Of a DNA stretch of 21,495 bases, positions 12,767 through 21,264 are shown in pieces. Where the stretch lies: positions 1 to 21,495 of the forward strand of contig CAYSLU010000092.1 in NCBI GenBank assembly GCA_964431965.1, in the 5' to 3' direction. This DNA comes from CAYSLU01 sp964431965 (lineage in GTDB: Bacteria > Verrucomicrobiota > Kiritimatiellia > CAIKKV01 > CAYSLU01). A program made the translations under genes and the position numbers. The notes below the pieces were generated by a model that saw nothing but the letters and a program-made list of their open reading frames with translations, did not search any database and was not told the origin of the DNA. Each line of letters starts with the position of its first letter. Within the stretch, counting starts at the first letter, position 1.

Positions 12767-14092
12767 TCAGATCAACCGCGCGGTGCGGCGGAACTCGGCG
12801 TGTTGTTCAGCTGGCACGAAGGCGCCGCCGGTTGTCCACAGGACGTGTGTGGCTTGAGTGGCGAAGGGCAGCAGGCCGTGGGCGTCCAGGTAACGGCGGC
12901 CAGCCTCGTTGCCCAGCACCATGAGCGGACCGGCCGCCGCGGCCGCGGACGACGGCTCGACCTCCATCCCCTCCGTTTCGTGCATCGCGAGCAGGTGGCG
13001 GAACATCTCGGCATCCCGCACGGTGTAGCAACCGCTCAGCAGGGGCTCCATCAGCCGCCCGACGAACTGTGACGGACGCGACACCGCGAGCCCGTCGGCA
13101 TCGGTCCGCAGCGTGAGGCCGATGTCATACACCGAGATGGCCGAGTGGCGGCCGGACGCCATCCCGAGCGTCATGCAGGGGGCCTCCACCGGTTCGGCGA
13201 AGAAGCAGTGGACGAGGTCGCCGAACACCAGGCGCGCACCGAACGTGATGCCGCCCGGGGCGCCGCCGACCCCGCAGGGCAGGTGCAGGAAGAGGGGGTG
13301 GGCAGCATCCACCGCGCGCCCTATCGCCTTGAGTTGGTCGCGCAGGCGGAGCGCGGCGACGCTGTATCCGAGGAAGAGCTCGAGGGAGTTCTCGTCATCG
13401 ATGAAGTGGAGCCGATGGTCCCGGCGCGCCTCGTCGCGGGCGACGACGCAGGCGGCGGTGTAGTCGGACGCATGCTCGACGACCCGGACGCCCCGCGCGC
13501 GCAGTCGGGCCTTCTTCCATTCCTTGGCCTCGCGGGACATGTGGACGGTGACCGAGAACCCCAGGGCGGCGCCCATGATCCCGATGCTCAAGCCGAGGTT
13601 GCCGGTGCTTCCGACCGTGAGTTCATAGCCGGAGAACACGCGCCGCGCTTCGGGCGAGCCGAGGCGTCGGTAGTCTGCCGCCGGCCCGGCGATCAGGCCG
13701 TGCTCCAGCGCCTTGCGCTCGGCAAAGTGGAGGACGGCATAGATGCCGCCCCGCGCCTTGATGGAGCCGGCTACGGGCATGGCGTGATCCGCCTTCACGA
13801 GGAGGGTGCCGACATCGCGTCCGGCCGCGGCGCGCAGCGTGGCGGCGAAAGACGGGACGGGCATCAGCGCGGACTCGATGATTCCATGGCTATGCTGCAG
13901 TTCGGGAAAGAGCTGCTCGAGGAGGGGCGCGAAGCGGGAGAGTCGAGCCGATGCCTCCTCCATGTCGCGCCGGCCCAGCGGGAGTGTGGTCGCGCAACGC
14001 GAGACCGGCTGCCAATGCGGGTTGATCCAGAGCATGGGCTCGCGAACCCGCAGCTGGCGGATGGCGTCAGTCTCTGGCAGCGCGTCCTGCAT
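12767..14092 (-). CDS. dsdA: D-serine dehydratase (D-serine ammonia-lyase)
   Basis: PLP-dependent enzyme converting D-serine to pyruvate and ammonia in the cytoplasm. The 441-residue product is collinear with E. coli DsdA at nearly the same length. ARLSRFAPLLEQLFPE is near 49-64 and VAGSIKARGGIYAVL (107-121) carries the PLP lysine K112. GSTGNLGLSIGIMGA is the phosphate-binding loop. HFIDDENSLELFLGYSVA, LPCGVGGAPGG and HCFFAEPVEAPCM follow. The end reads ATHVLWTTGGAFVP, as in the family. The ATG at 14092 gives the expected N-terminus, although no strong ribosome-binding site is visible. It is divergent from prmA with a 267-base gap. No dsdC-type regulator or dsdX-type permease is present nearby, so the role may be D-serine detoxification or use of cell-wall-derived D-amino acids (inference). 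Confidence 0.96.
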   Translation of the reverse strand: MQDALPETDAIRQLRVREPMLWINPHWQPVSRCATTLPLGRRDMEEASARLSRFAPLLEQLFPELQHSHGIIESALMPVPSFAATLRAAAGRDVGTLLVKADHAMPVAGSIKARGGIYAVLHFAERKALEHGLIAGPAADYRRLGSPEARRVFSGYELTVGSTGNLGLSIGIMGAALGFSVTVHMSREAKEWKKARLRARGVRVVEHASDYTAACVVARDEARRDHRLHFIDDENSLELFLGYSVAALRLRDQLKAIGRAVDAAHPLFLHLPCGVGGAPGGITFGARLVFGDLVHCFFAEPVEAPCMTLGMASGRHSAISVYDIGLTLRTDADGLAVSRPSQFVGRLMEPLLSGCYTVRDAEMFRHLLAMHETEGMEVEPSSAAAAAGPLMVLGNEAGRRYLDAHGLLPFATQATHVLWTTGGAFVPAEQHAEFRRTARLI

Positions 14093-14260
14093 GGTCGGCC
14101 CGTCCGGCCGCCGACACTATGCGTCCGCATGGCCATCGGATCAACGCAAATGGTCGGGGTGGCTCTGCCGACGCCGTTCGACATGAGGTCGATCCGATCG
14201 CTCCCCCGGCCACCGGCCCCAGCCCGATCCGTGTCCGTTCGGGTTGCCGCCATTTCGGCG

Positions 14261-14289
14261 TTGAAGGCATCCCGCGATCGGACTAGCTT
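14261..14289 (+). promoter_or_regulatory. Candidate promoter for prmA
   Basis: TTGAAG (14261-14266) and TAGCTT (14284-14289) are 17 bases apart, about 70 bases before the prmA start. The match is moderate (four and three of six). The 267-base divergent region 14093-14359 otherwise shows no gene or clear structure, and I found no convincing dsdA promoter on the other strand. Confidence 0.35.
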
Positions 14290-14359
14290 CCGATTCCATG
14301 CACCATTCGTGCGGCGGCGCCAGACGTGGGCCTGCCTGGCCCTGAACATAAGGATGACG

Positions 14360-15259
14360 ATGAGCGTGCTCTTTGCGGTGCGGATTGAGGTGGCGGCCGA
14401 TGAATCGACGGTCGTGGAGGCCGGGCTGGAGATCGCCGGGATCGAGATGGCATCGTGGGAAGACGTGGATGCCGGGCGGGTGACCTTCGAGGAGTACTTC
14501 GAACAGATGGCGGACGCCGAGGCGCGCCGGAGCCTGTTCGACCGCTGTCTGCCGATCTGGCTTGGCTCCCGGCCGTGGCGCATGAAGATCGAGGAAGTCC
14601 GGCGCGAGGTGTGGACTGAGTACTGGAAGCGATTCTTCCATGCGAGCCGCGTTTCGCGCCGGGTCGTGATCCGCCCGCCGTGGGAGGCTGTTCATGCCGA
14701 GCCCAACGACTGCGTGGTGGAGATCGATCCCGGGATGGCCTTCGGCACGGGGCTGCACCCGACTACCCGCGCCTGCCTGGGATTCCTCGATGACCTGACG
14801 CTCGAGCGCCCGGGGCTCTCGTTCCTCGACATCGGTTGCGGCTCGGGCGTGCTCGTCATTGCCGCCGCCAAGCTGGGCTGTCGGCCGGCCGACGGAGTGG
14901 ACAACGATCCGGTCGCGGTGTCGGTGGCACGCGAAAACGCCGAGCGGAACGGCGTCGGTGCCGCGGCGGGCTTCGCGCTTCAGGACGGGGCCCGCCTCGA
15001 GCCGCTGCGTCGGTACGAGGTCGTCTGCGCCAACATGTTCGCCCACGAACTGGCGTCGGTCGCGACCGCCGTCAGCCGCTCCGTATCGTCGGCGCCGCAC
15101 GGGCGCCTGCTGCTGGCGGGGCTGATGAGGGACCAGTACGAGGCGACGCGCTCGGCCTACGAGGCCATCGGCTTTGTGGAGGAGCGCCGACTGCCGGACG
15201 GCGAGTGGATCAGCGGGCAGTTCCGACGGGCTTCTGCGCGCGGCGTCACTCTGGTATAG
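14360..15259 (+). CDS. prmA: Ribosomal protein L11 methyltransferase
   Basis: S-adenosylmethionine-dependent enzyme that methylates ribosomal protein L11. The 299-residue product has the PrmA-specific block EIDPGMAFGTGLHPTTRACL (121-140), then the cofactor motif FLDIGCGSGVLVIAAAKLG (155-173), the acidic strand GVDNDPVAV (179-187) and CANMFAHEL (223-231), which replaces the common NILA motif. The N-terminal ~100 residues are the variable L11-recognition region. Two ATGs six bases apart are possible. The second (14360) is chosen because AAGG (14350-14353) then lies six bases upstream; with the first (14354) it would abut the start codon. The frame stays open far upstream only because of high GC. 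Divergent from dsdA. Confidence 0.93.
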   Translation: MSVLFAVRIEVAADESTVVEAGLEIAGIEMASWEDVDAGRVTFEEYFEQMADAEARRSLFDRCLPIWLGSRPWRMKIEEVRREVWTEYWKRFFHASRVSRRVVIRPPWEAVHAEPNDCVVEIDPGMAFGTGLHPTTRACLGFLDDLTLERPGLSFLDIGCGSGVLVIAAAKLGCRPADGVDNDPVAVSVARENAERNGVGAAAGFALQDGARLEPLRRYEVVCANMFAHELASVATAVSRSVSSAPHGRLLLAGLMRDQYEATRSAYEAIGFVEERRLPDGEWISGQFRRASARGVTLV

Positions 15260-15260
15260 T
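15232..15260 (+). promoter_or_regulatory. Candidate extended -10 promoter for the esterase gene
   Basis: TGG-TATAGT (15252-15260) is an extended -10 element with five of six hexamer matches. A weak TTCTGC lies 17 bases upstream (15232-15237). It overlaps the prmA stop codon, and transcription would start near 15267, giving a leader of about 55 bases before the ATG at 15323. Confidence 0.45.
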
Positions 15261-15322
15261 CCTCGTTTCTGATACGTGCCGGCTTGCCGGCGCATGGCGT
15301 GAAACCGAAAGGACCGGAAGAC

Positions 15323-17192
15323 ATGAAGGTGAAGTCGAGCGCATCGTGGCGCACTCTGGCGCTGGCGGGCATGGCGGCGGCATACACATGTTCGGCGGAT
15401 GTCACGCTTCCGCGCATCTTTTCGAGCAACATGGTTCTGCAGCGGCAGATGGCCGTTCCGGTGTGGGGAAGCGCGGCGCCCGGTGAGGCGGTGTCCGTTT
15501 CATTCGCCGGCCGGCAGGCCACGGCTACGGCGGATGCGGATGGGAAGTGGATGGTCCGGCTCGACGCGATGGAGCAGGGCGGCCCCGACACGCTCACGGT
15601 CGTCGGCCGGAACACGGTCGCGTTGACCAACGTCGTTGTGGGCGAAGTCTGGCTGTGCTCCGGACAGTCCAACATGGCCTACCCGGTCGGCAGCGTGGCC
15701 AACGCGTCGCAGGAGATTGCCCGGGCCGACTATCCGCTGATCCGCGAGTTCGCGGTGGACCGCAAGACCAGCGTGGTTCCCTTGGAGGATGCGCCGGGGA
15801 CATGGCGCGCATGCTCCACCAGCACGGTTTCGGCGTTCACGGCCGCGGGCTATTTCTTCGGGCGCGAGTTGCACCAGCGTCTGAATGTGCCCATCGGGCT
15901 GATCAACNNNNNNNNNNNNNNNNNNNNNNNNNNNNNNNNNNNNNNNNNNNNNNNNNNNNNNNNNNNNNNNNNNNNNNNNNNNNNNNNNNNNNNNNNNNNN
16001 NNNNNNNGCCGCCGGGTGGAAGACCATGCGCCTGCCGGGCCAGTGGGAGAAGGCGGGGCTGCCGGAGTTCGATGGGCTGGTGTGGTTTCGCAAGACGGTC
16101 GAAGTGCCGGCGGACTGGGCCGGAAAGGATCTGGTGCTGCGCCTGGGTCCGGTCGATGAGGCGGACGCGACGAGCTTCAACGGCGCTCGCGTGGGCGGCA
16201 TGGGCAGCTACCGTGACGGCCTGGTCCAGCTGTGGGAGCAGCCCCGGGTCTACACCGTCCCGGGCAACCTCGTGAAGGCCGGAGCCAACGTGATTGCCGT
16301 ACGGGTGATCGACTCGGGGTTTGCCGGCGGCATCTGGGGATGCAAGGACGAGGACATGCGGCTTGAGCTGGCGGGCGCAACGGGTGGGGCCGTGGTGAGC
16401 CTGGCGGGCGACTGGCTCTATCAGCCCGGCGTCCAGCTGGCCGCCAGCCCGAAGTCGCTGCTGAACAACCCCAACCTGCCGACGGTGCTCTACAACGCGA
16501 TGATCCACCCGCTGGTGCCCTATGCCGTGCGGGGCGCGATCTGGTACCAGGGCGAGTCGAACTGCGGCGACGGCCTGCTGTATCGCGACAAGCTGGCCGC
16601 CATGATCACGGGGTGGCGGGGCGTGTGGGGCGAGGGGCCGTTCCCCTTCTACTACGTGCAGATTGCTCCGTACGTGTACGGGGGAGAGAGCGATCGGCTT
16701 CCGAAGCTCTGGCAGGCGCAGAAGTCGGTCATGGAGCTGGAGAACACGGGGATGGCCGTGATCACAGACGTGACCAACGTGCGCGACATCCATCCGCGCC
16801 GCAAGCAGGAAGTCGGCCGGCGCCTCGCGCTCTGGGCGCTGAACCGCACGTATGGATTCGCGGACGTCGTGCCATCGGGGCCGATCTTCCGATCGATGAC
16901 GGTCACGAACGGTGCCGCGCGGCTGAGCTTCGACTACGCGGACGGACTGCAGACGGCTGACGGCGAGACGCTGGCATGGTTCGATGTGGCCGCCGGAACC
17001 GGCGCGTTCGTGCGGGCGACCAGCGCGCGGATCGAAGGGAATGAGGTTGTCGTGACGGCCGGAGGACACAGCAACATCACGGCCGTCCGGTACGGCTGGC
17101 ACGAGATGGCCCAGCCGAACCTGGTCAACGGCGCCGGCCTTCCGGCGTCGCCCTTCATCAGCAACCCCGAACTGCTGCAGACGACGCCGTAA
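15323..17192 (+). CDS. Exported sialate O-acetylesterase-family protein (contains assembly gap)
   Basis: SGNH-type esterase of the sialate O-acetylesterase family, expected to remove acetyl groups from sialic acids or other glycans outside the cytoplasm. A signal peptide is visible (residues 1-25, ending YTCSA). The N-terminal part has VTLPRIFSSNMVLQRQ (27-42) and the nucleophile motif GEVWLCSGQSNM (107-118) with Ser116. After the 100-N gap the product resumes with GWKTMRLPGQWEKAGLPEFD and the inserted jelly roll (WFRKTVEVPADWAGKDL). Later come IWYQGESN and the Asp-His motif DIHPRRKQEVGRRLAL. Both catalytic halves are therefore present. The two sides lie in different frames if the gap is taken as exactly 100 bases, which is a placeholder. 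ATG at 15323 is chosen for the signal peptide, with AAAGGA and GGAAG upstream. The enzyme may act on plant polysaccharide acetyl groups rather than sialic acid. Confidence 0.9.
15908..16007. other. Assembly gap of 100 N inside the esterase gene
   Basis: Exactly 100 N, the usual placeholder for a scaffold gap of unknown length. The last complete codon before it is AAC (15905-15907), after NVPIGLIN. The first after it is GCC (16008-16010), before AGWKTMRLPG. An intact gene needs a true gap divisible by three, so 100 cannot be right. Family members carry roughly 80-110 residues between these two blocks, so the real gap is probably a few hundred bases (inference from family layout). Confidence 0.97.
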
Positions 17193-17250
17193 CCGGATCG
17201 ACGGACGGCGCAGAGTCGTCCCCCCCAGCGTGGGGGAGCGGGCCGGTTAC
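17189..17250. terminator. Nested stem-loop at the end of the esterase gene
   Basis: GTAACCGG (17189-17196), which includes the esterase stop codon, pairs with CCGGTTAC (17243-17250). Within the loop, CCCCC (17222-17226) pairs with GGGGG (17232-17236). There is no T-tract. A role in transcript ending or 3' protection is inferred from its position between convergent genes. Confidence 0.4.
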
Positions 17251-17256
17251 CGCTTG

Positions 17257-17290
17257 GGAGCCGGAGGGTCGGCCGACGCCCTCCGGCTCC
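17257..17290. terminator. 12-bp GC-rich hairpin between convergent genes
   Basis: GGAGCCGGAGGG (17257-17268) pairs perfectly with CCCTCCGGCTCC (17279-17290) around a 10-base loop that contains a TCGGCCGA palindrome. It lies eleven bases beyond the end of the minus-strand gene at 17301 and about 65 bases after the esterase stop. No T-tract follows on either strand, so it may be a U-less bidirectional terminator or an RNA-stabilising hairpin. Confidence 0.5.
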
Positions 17291-17300
17291 GTGGCGGTCC

Positions 17301-19640
17301 TCAGATCAGTCCGGCGCGGTTCCCGACCTGGCTGTCGTCGATCAGTCCGCGCTCGTCCATCTCTTTCAGGAAGTGGAGGCGGCGGATGGGGTGTCCGCCG
17401 CGTCGCAGGAGCATCGGGACCGCGCTCTCCACGGTCTTGATCACCGAGTCCATGTCGCCCGTCATCCGCCCCAGCGCCCAGGCCGCGAAGAAGTCCATTC
17501 CGCGCACGTCGTTCAGGCTGAACGAGCCGGGCTTGATGGCCTGCCTCAGCAGGCGCACGCCGAGGTCGCGGAACGACTTGTCGCCGGTAAGCTCCCAGAG
17601 GCGGTACAGGCCGGCGAAGCTCGACCAGTCGCCGTAGCCCGTTATGAGCTTGTGCGGGCGCTCTTGCCAGCTTTGGGGGTAGGGGTACTGGAAGGTCCCG
17701 AACTGCTTCTCCCACTTCAGGAAGAAGTGCTTGATGATGTGCTTCGCGGCCTTGACGTACTTCGGGTCGCGCGTGAGGCGGTAGCCGGCCGCCATGTTCA
17801 CCAGCGGCATGCCAGCCTCCCGGCCGTCGCAGCAGACCATCCCGGTCTTGTTGTAGGTCCACCAGACGCAGTTGTCCGCGCATCCGATCACGGCCTTCCG
17901 GGCCCGCTCGTCGCCGCTCAGGTAATAGTAGGCCAGCAGGCCCTCGGCCCACTGGTGGCTCGGGTACACGCAGCCGATGAAGTGCTGGCCGGTGTGCGCG
18001 ATCAGCCCGCCGCGCTGGTGCGGGTCGGGGCTCCACTCGCAGAAGTCGACCTCCATGTAGTGGCGGGCGGCCTCCTTGCCGTAGTCCCAGGCGTAGGTGT
18101 GGCCCGTGCGCAGGTAGTGCAGCAGCGGGAAGAGGACGATGAGGTCGTCCTCGTTGTTGCTGCAGCTCGTGCCGTCCGCATTGACGCTGCAGCCGAAGTG
18201 GAACATGCCGAGGGCGGACTGCCGGTCGTAGGTGTGGCGGCCCGGGTTTCCGGCGCCGGGCGCCACCTCGATCATGTTCTCCAGCAGCGGATACCGGGCG
18301 GGCTGGTACGCGAGGTAGTGCTGGCAGTCGAGCGCCTCGCAGAACGCCGGCCACGCGGGGTCCATCGCGACGTCCACCGGCTCGACATAGCCATACTCCC
18401 AGCGGTTGAGCACTTCGATGGCGTCATCGGCGTCCATCCGGCGCGGCTCGCCGGTGAGCCACAGGATGTGGCTCTTCGAGACGCCGGCGACGACGATCAT
18501 GGGCGTGGACCACTCGGGCCAGATGGAGTAGGTAAGATCGGCCTCGTCGATCGCGATGGACTTGGGGTGGAGCTGCCGGAAGTGCTCGAACGTGGTGACG
18601 AGCGTGAAGTCCTGCTGGCGCCAGCCGATCACGGGGTGCAGGCGTCTCACGCCAAAGTCGCCCGCAAACGCGCGGAAGCCGGCGCCCTGGCCGGGCCGCA
18701 TGTGGAAGGGGTACTCGCTCCAGTTCTCGTGCAGGCTGTCGCCGTTGCGCAGGAAGATCGTGCCGCCCGCGCACGGGTGGACGACGCCCGGCCCCTTGGC
18801 CTCGCGCGCGTAGCTGTCGATGTCGGGCGCGCTGCTCGCCACGACCTCGACGTTCTCGGCGATCTCCACGTCCCGGTGGGTGCAGTCGCGGCCGTGAACC
18901 TGCTGGCGCAGGATCTTGGTCGCCGACGGGTTCATGGCCGTCGGGACGACCAGCTTCATGGAGCGGATCGGAATCCGGCCCTCGCGGGCTTCGCGGCAGT
19001 AGAACGTGTGCTCCAGCTTCAGGTCCGGAGAGCCGGCGGTCAGCGTGAAGCGGAGTGCGAAGTCCATGAAGGTGGCGCCGTCGCGGGCGGCGTGCTTGCC
19101 CTCGACCGTGACCTCGGAGCGGAGGCGGTTCCGGTGGGTGACCGTGACGCGGTACGCGCCGCTCAGGCTGGCCCGGTGGATCTTGCCGCCGCCGTCGACG
19201 ACCTGCAGATCGACCAAGGCGCCTTCCTCGACGATCGTCCGGCCGTTCAGCACGAGGCGGCGGATCAGCGAGCCGCCGGCGCGCGAGACCGTGACCTCGC
19301 TGAGCCCGTTGGCGAGGGTCACGAGCTTGCCGCGCTCGCGGATCGTCACAGGGTTCCGGACGGCCGCCCGCCGGGCCGGCTTCGGGACGAGAAACACCGA
19401 GGTCGACTCCTGCCCGCCGAGCCGCACCAGCACATCGAGGAGCATCCACTCCACGCTGCCGTCGGGGCGCTTCTGCAGGATCTTGCCCTCGCAGGGCAGG
19501 GTGCGGCCGCGCGAGTCGACGACCGACACGCCCGCGGCGCTGCGGACCGCGCCCGGGGGCAGCGGCACGCCGCGGGTGATGAGATACGGATCGAGGACGG
19601 CCAGCGTCTCGTTCTTCAGGTGGAATTCGCCGCGCTCCAT
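17301..19640 (-). CDS. YetA/PcRGLX-like protein, putative exo-rhamnogalacturonan lyase
   Basis: The 779-residue product has the three-part layout of the YetA/PcRGLX (PL26-related) group. The N-terminal RIFT-type barrel (about 1-90) has TRGVPLPPGAV (22-32) and RPDGSVEWMLLDV (58-70). A central beta-sandwich follows (about 95-400) with TLTAGSPDLKLEHTFYCRE. The C-terminal alpha/alpha toroid (about 410-760) contains WAEGLLAYYYLSGDERARK, MAAGYRLTRDPKYVKAAKH and LYRLWELTGDKSFRDLG, typical paired helices. The founding enzyme PcRGLX cleaves the rhamnose-galacturonate backbone from the chain end; B. subtilis YetA lies among rhamnogalacturonan genes. Identity of the substrate here is inferred. No signal peptide is seen, so it acts in the cytoplasm unless another export route exists. 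AAGGAG lies about eight bases before the ATG at 19640. It follows the DUF3604 gene by 26 bases in one operon. Confidence 0.8.
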   Translation of the reverse strand: MERGEFHLKNETLAVLDPYLITRGVPLPPGAVRSAAGVSVVDSRGRTLPCEGKILQKRPDGSVEWMLLDVLVRLGGQESTSVFLVPKPARRAAVRNPVTIRERGKLVTLANGLSEVTVSRAGGSLIRRLVLNGRTIVEEGALVDLQVVDGGGKIHRASLSGAYRVTVTHRNRLRSEVTVEGKHAARDGATFMDFALRFTLTAGSPDLKLEHTFYCREAREGRIPIRSMKLVVPTAMNPSATKILRQQVHGRDCTHRDVEIAENVEVVASSAPDIDSYAREAKGPGVVHPCAGGTIFLRNGDSLHENWSEYPFHMRPGQGAGFRAFAGDFGVRRLHPVIGWRQQDFTLVTTFEHFRQLHPKSIAIDEADLTYSIWPEWSTPMIVVAGVSKSHILWLTGEPRRMDADDAIEVLNRWEYGYVEPVDVAMDPAWPAFCEALDCQHYLAYQPARYPLLENMIEVAPGAGNPGRHTYDRQSALGMFHFGCSVNADGTSCSNNEDDLIVLFPLLHYLRTGHTYAWDYGKEAARHYMEVDFCEWSPDPHQRGGLIAHTGQHFIGCVYPSHQWAEGLLAYYYLSGDERARKAVIGCADNCVWWTYNKTGMVCCDGREAGMPLVNMAAGYRLTRDPKYVKAAKHIIKHFFLKWEKQFGTFQYPYPQSWQERPHKLITGYGDWSSFAGLYRLWELTGDKSFRDLGVRLLRQAIKPGSFSLNDVRGMDFFAAWALGRMTGDMDSVIKTVESAVPMLLRRGGHPIRRLHFLKEMDERGLIDDSQVGNRAGLI

Positions 19641-19666
19641 GGGTTCTGCTCCTTGTCGTTCCGCTA

Positions 19667-21121
19667 TCAGGCCTGGCACACATCCGGCCCCCAGATGGGG
19701 CTGGACCACGCGAAATCGTCCTTTCCGGTCCGAACACGAACGTAGTAGAAGCCGCCGGGCGCCAGTTCGGGCGCCGCAATCCGCTGCTCGAGCGAGCGGG
19801 GGGCGGCGCCGGGGGCCAGCTGCAGGATGTCCCGGCCGCCGTGCACCACGTGCACCTCCCGCAGTCCGTCCTCGGTCGCCACCCGGATCGAGAGCGTCTT
19901 CGAGTCGTCAGCCGACGGGGTGACTTCGAGGTAGATCCGCTTCTGACACGTGGCGTAGGTGCGGTGGTCGTGGATGGCCCCGTAGATCCCGGACCGGGTG
20001 AGGGAGGGGGCCCATGCCGCGGTCAGCCCCTTGGGATGGATCTCGGCCTCGGTCGTCGGATGCAGGTAGCGCGCCAGGCCGTCACCGGGCCGTCCGTCAT
20101 GGATGTCCCCGCCGCCGACGAAGCCGAACCGGTATCCGCGCCGGAGGGCGTCGATCACATGGCGCCCCCGCATCTCGCCCTTGCAGTGATGGATCGGCTT
20201 CAGGTTCCCGTCATCGGCGTGGCGCTCGCTGCTGCCCCACTCGGAGTAGATCTCGACGGCCCGCTCGTAGCGGGGGTTCCATCCGAGTTCCCATGGAACG
20301 CCCATCGTGACGTTGGCGCTGTGGTGCGGGATGACGAGCGCCTCGCGCCCGTCTAGCGCGGCCCACAGCTTGTCGAGCGTATCGGTAGCCGGATCGTTGG
20401 CGCGGAGAGCCGGGCCGTCCGCGCCGGGATAGTAGATGTTCCGGTGCCCGTGCGTGAAGTTGGTCCACTCCTGGCCGATCAGGGTGGCGAAGCGGCCGGG
20501 CTGGTTGAAATCGTTTGTCACGGCCGCCATGTAGTCCCACTGGCGGTCGGTGATGGCCTCGACGTGATCCGAGAGGGCGCCGAAGTCGAGGAATGCTTCG
20601 TCGCGGGCGAACGTGTACAGCTCCTCGGGGCAGCGGAGCCCGTCGCTGAAGTACGTCTGCCAGTGCGGATCGCCCCAGTAGAGGCGCTCGCGGGGAACAT
20701 CGGCCGACACGTAGGCGGGGTTGGACAGAGCCTCGACGCCGGACACGGGGTCGCGGAGCCGCAGGAAGTGGAATCCCGGACGCGTCCAGCGGAAGCCGGT
20801 CACGCAGCGGACCGGCCGGCGGTCCCCGACGAACACCCCCTGGGCCGCTCCATCGAACACGATCTCCCGAGGCCCTTCGAGGGCGCCGTCGCCGTCGACG
20901 GTCAGGCGTCCCGTCCAAGCCGGAAGGATGTCGTCGCAGTACTGGTAGTTTCGCGCGTTGCGGTTGAAGGGCCCTTTCTGCCGGGCCTTGCCCCATGCGA
21001 AGCACTCCCAGCCGACGGCGTGCACGTCGCCGAGGACCTTCACCTTCACGTCGAACGGCTCGCCCACGGCCAGGCGCGAGGGAATGACGCAGGACAGGGC
21101 TGAGGGATCGCCCGTGCTCAT
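19667..21121 (-). CDS. DUF3604-family PHP-like metal-dependent protein
   Basis: The 484-residue product has the DUF3604 core. YWGDPHWQTYFSDG (148-161) provides D151, H153, Q155 and D160; the Gln in place of the second PHP histidine is usual for this family. DFGALSDHVEAIT holds D185 and H186. ALVIPHHSA holds H266 and H267, AVEIYSEWGSS holds E294, and GFVGGGDIHDG holds D339 and H341. These would bind a di- or trinuclear metal site. The N-terminal ~140 residues and the C-terminal ~90 are beta-rich. The function of the family is not established; hydrolysis of a phosphate or carbohydrate ester is possible. No signal peptide. The ATG at 21121 is chosen for its GGAGG ribosome-binding site about eight bases upstream and because it overlaps the stop of the short upstream frame (ATGA). 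The frame's extension upstream is not protein-like. Confidence 0.85.
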   Translation of the reverse strand: MSTGDPSALSCVIPSRLAVGEPFDVKVKVLGDVHAVGWECFAWGKARQKGPFNRNARNYQYCDDILPAWTGRLTVDGDGALEGPREIVFDGAAQGVFVGDRRPVRCVTGFRWTRPGFHFLRLRDPVSGVEALSNPAYVSADVPRERLYWGDPHWQTYFSDGLRCPEELYTFARDEAFLDFGALSDHVEAITDRQWDYMAAVTNDFNQPGRFATLIGQEWTNFTHGHRNIYYPGADGPALRANDPATDTLDKLWAALDGREALVIPHHSANVTMGVPWELGWNPRYERAVEIYSEWGSSERHADDGNLKPIHHCKGEMRGRHVIDALRRGYRFGFVGGGDIHDGRPGDGLARYLHPTTEAEIHPKGLTAAWAPSLTRSGIYGAIHDHRTYATCQKRIYLEVTPSADDSKTLSIRVATEDGLREVHVVHGGRDILQLAPGAAPRSLEQRIAAPELAPGGFYYVRVRTGKDDFAWSSPIWGPDVCQA

Positions 21122-21264
21122 GCCGGCGACCTCCAGATCCCTTCCGGCCGCGTTCCGCCCTGCCACATGAGCGTTCCGATCGGGATGCAGACGACGAGGC
21201 ACGCCGTGCGTCGCTCGACGATCTGCTGCGGGCGGAGCATGTGATAGCGGACTTCCGGGGCCAT
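21118..21264 (-). pseudogene. Truncated creatininase-family remnant or leader ORF (48 codons)
   Basis: A 48-residue frame starts at an ATG (21264) with an AGGAGGATC ribosome-binding site. It reads MAPEVRYHMLRPQQIVERR, then TACLVVCIPIGTLMWQGG and a short unrelated tail. The first ~37 residues match the N-terminus of creatininase-family amidohydrolases, which typically reach a metal-binding EWHG block at this point. Here that block reads MWQG, so Glu and His are lost, and the protein ends eleven residues later. The stop overlaps the DUF3604 start codon (ATGA), so the remnant is translationally coupled to that gene. It is probably the leftover head of a deleted creatininase gene that now supplies the 5' end of the operon. 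A working leader peptide is the alternative. Confidence 0.6.

Noticed and set aside
13145..14359. Upstream extension of prmA through the dsdA region
   Set aside because: It is antisense to the well-conserved dsdA gene; PrmA similarity begins only at about 14360.
15323..17192. Frameshift pseudogene in the esterase
   Set aside because: The frame change falls exactly at an arbitrary 100-N gap, and both halves keep the catalytic motifs.
17373..19745. A 790-residue plus-strand open frame opposite the YetA-like gene, and similar long antisense frames elsewhere
   Set aside because: High GC keeps antisense frames open; the translations are low-complexity and match no family, while the opposite strand encodes clear domains.
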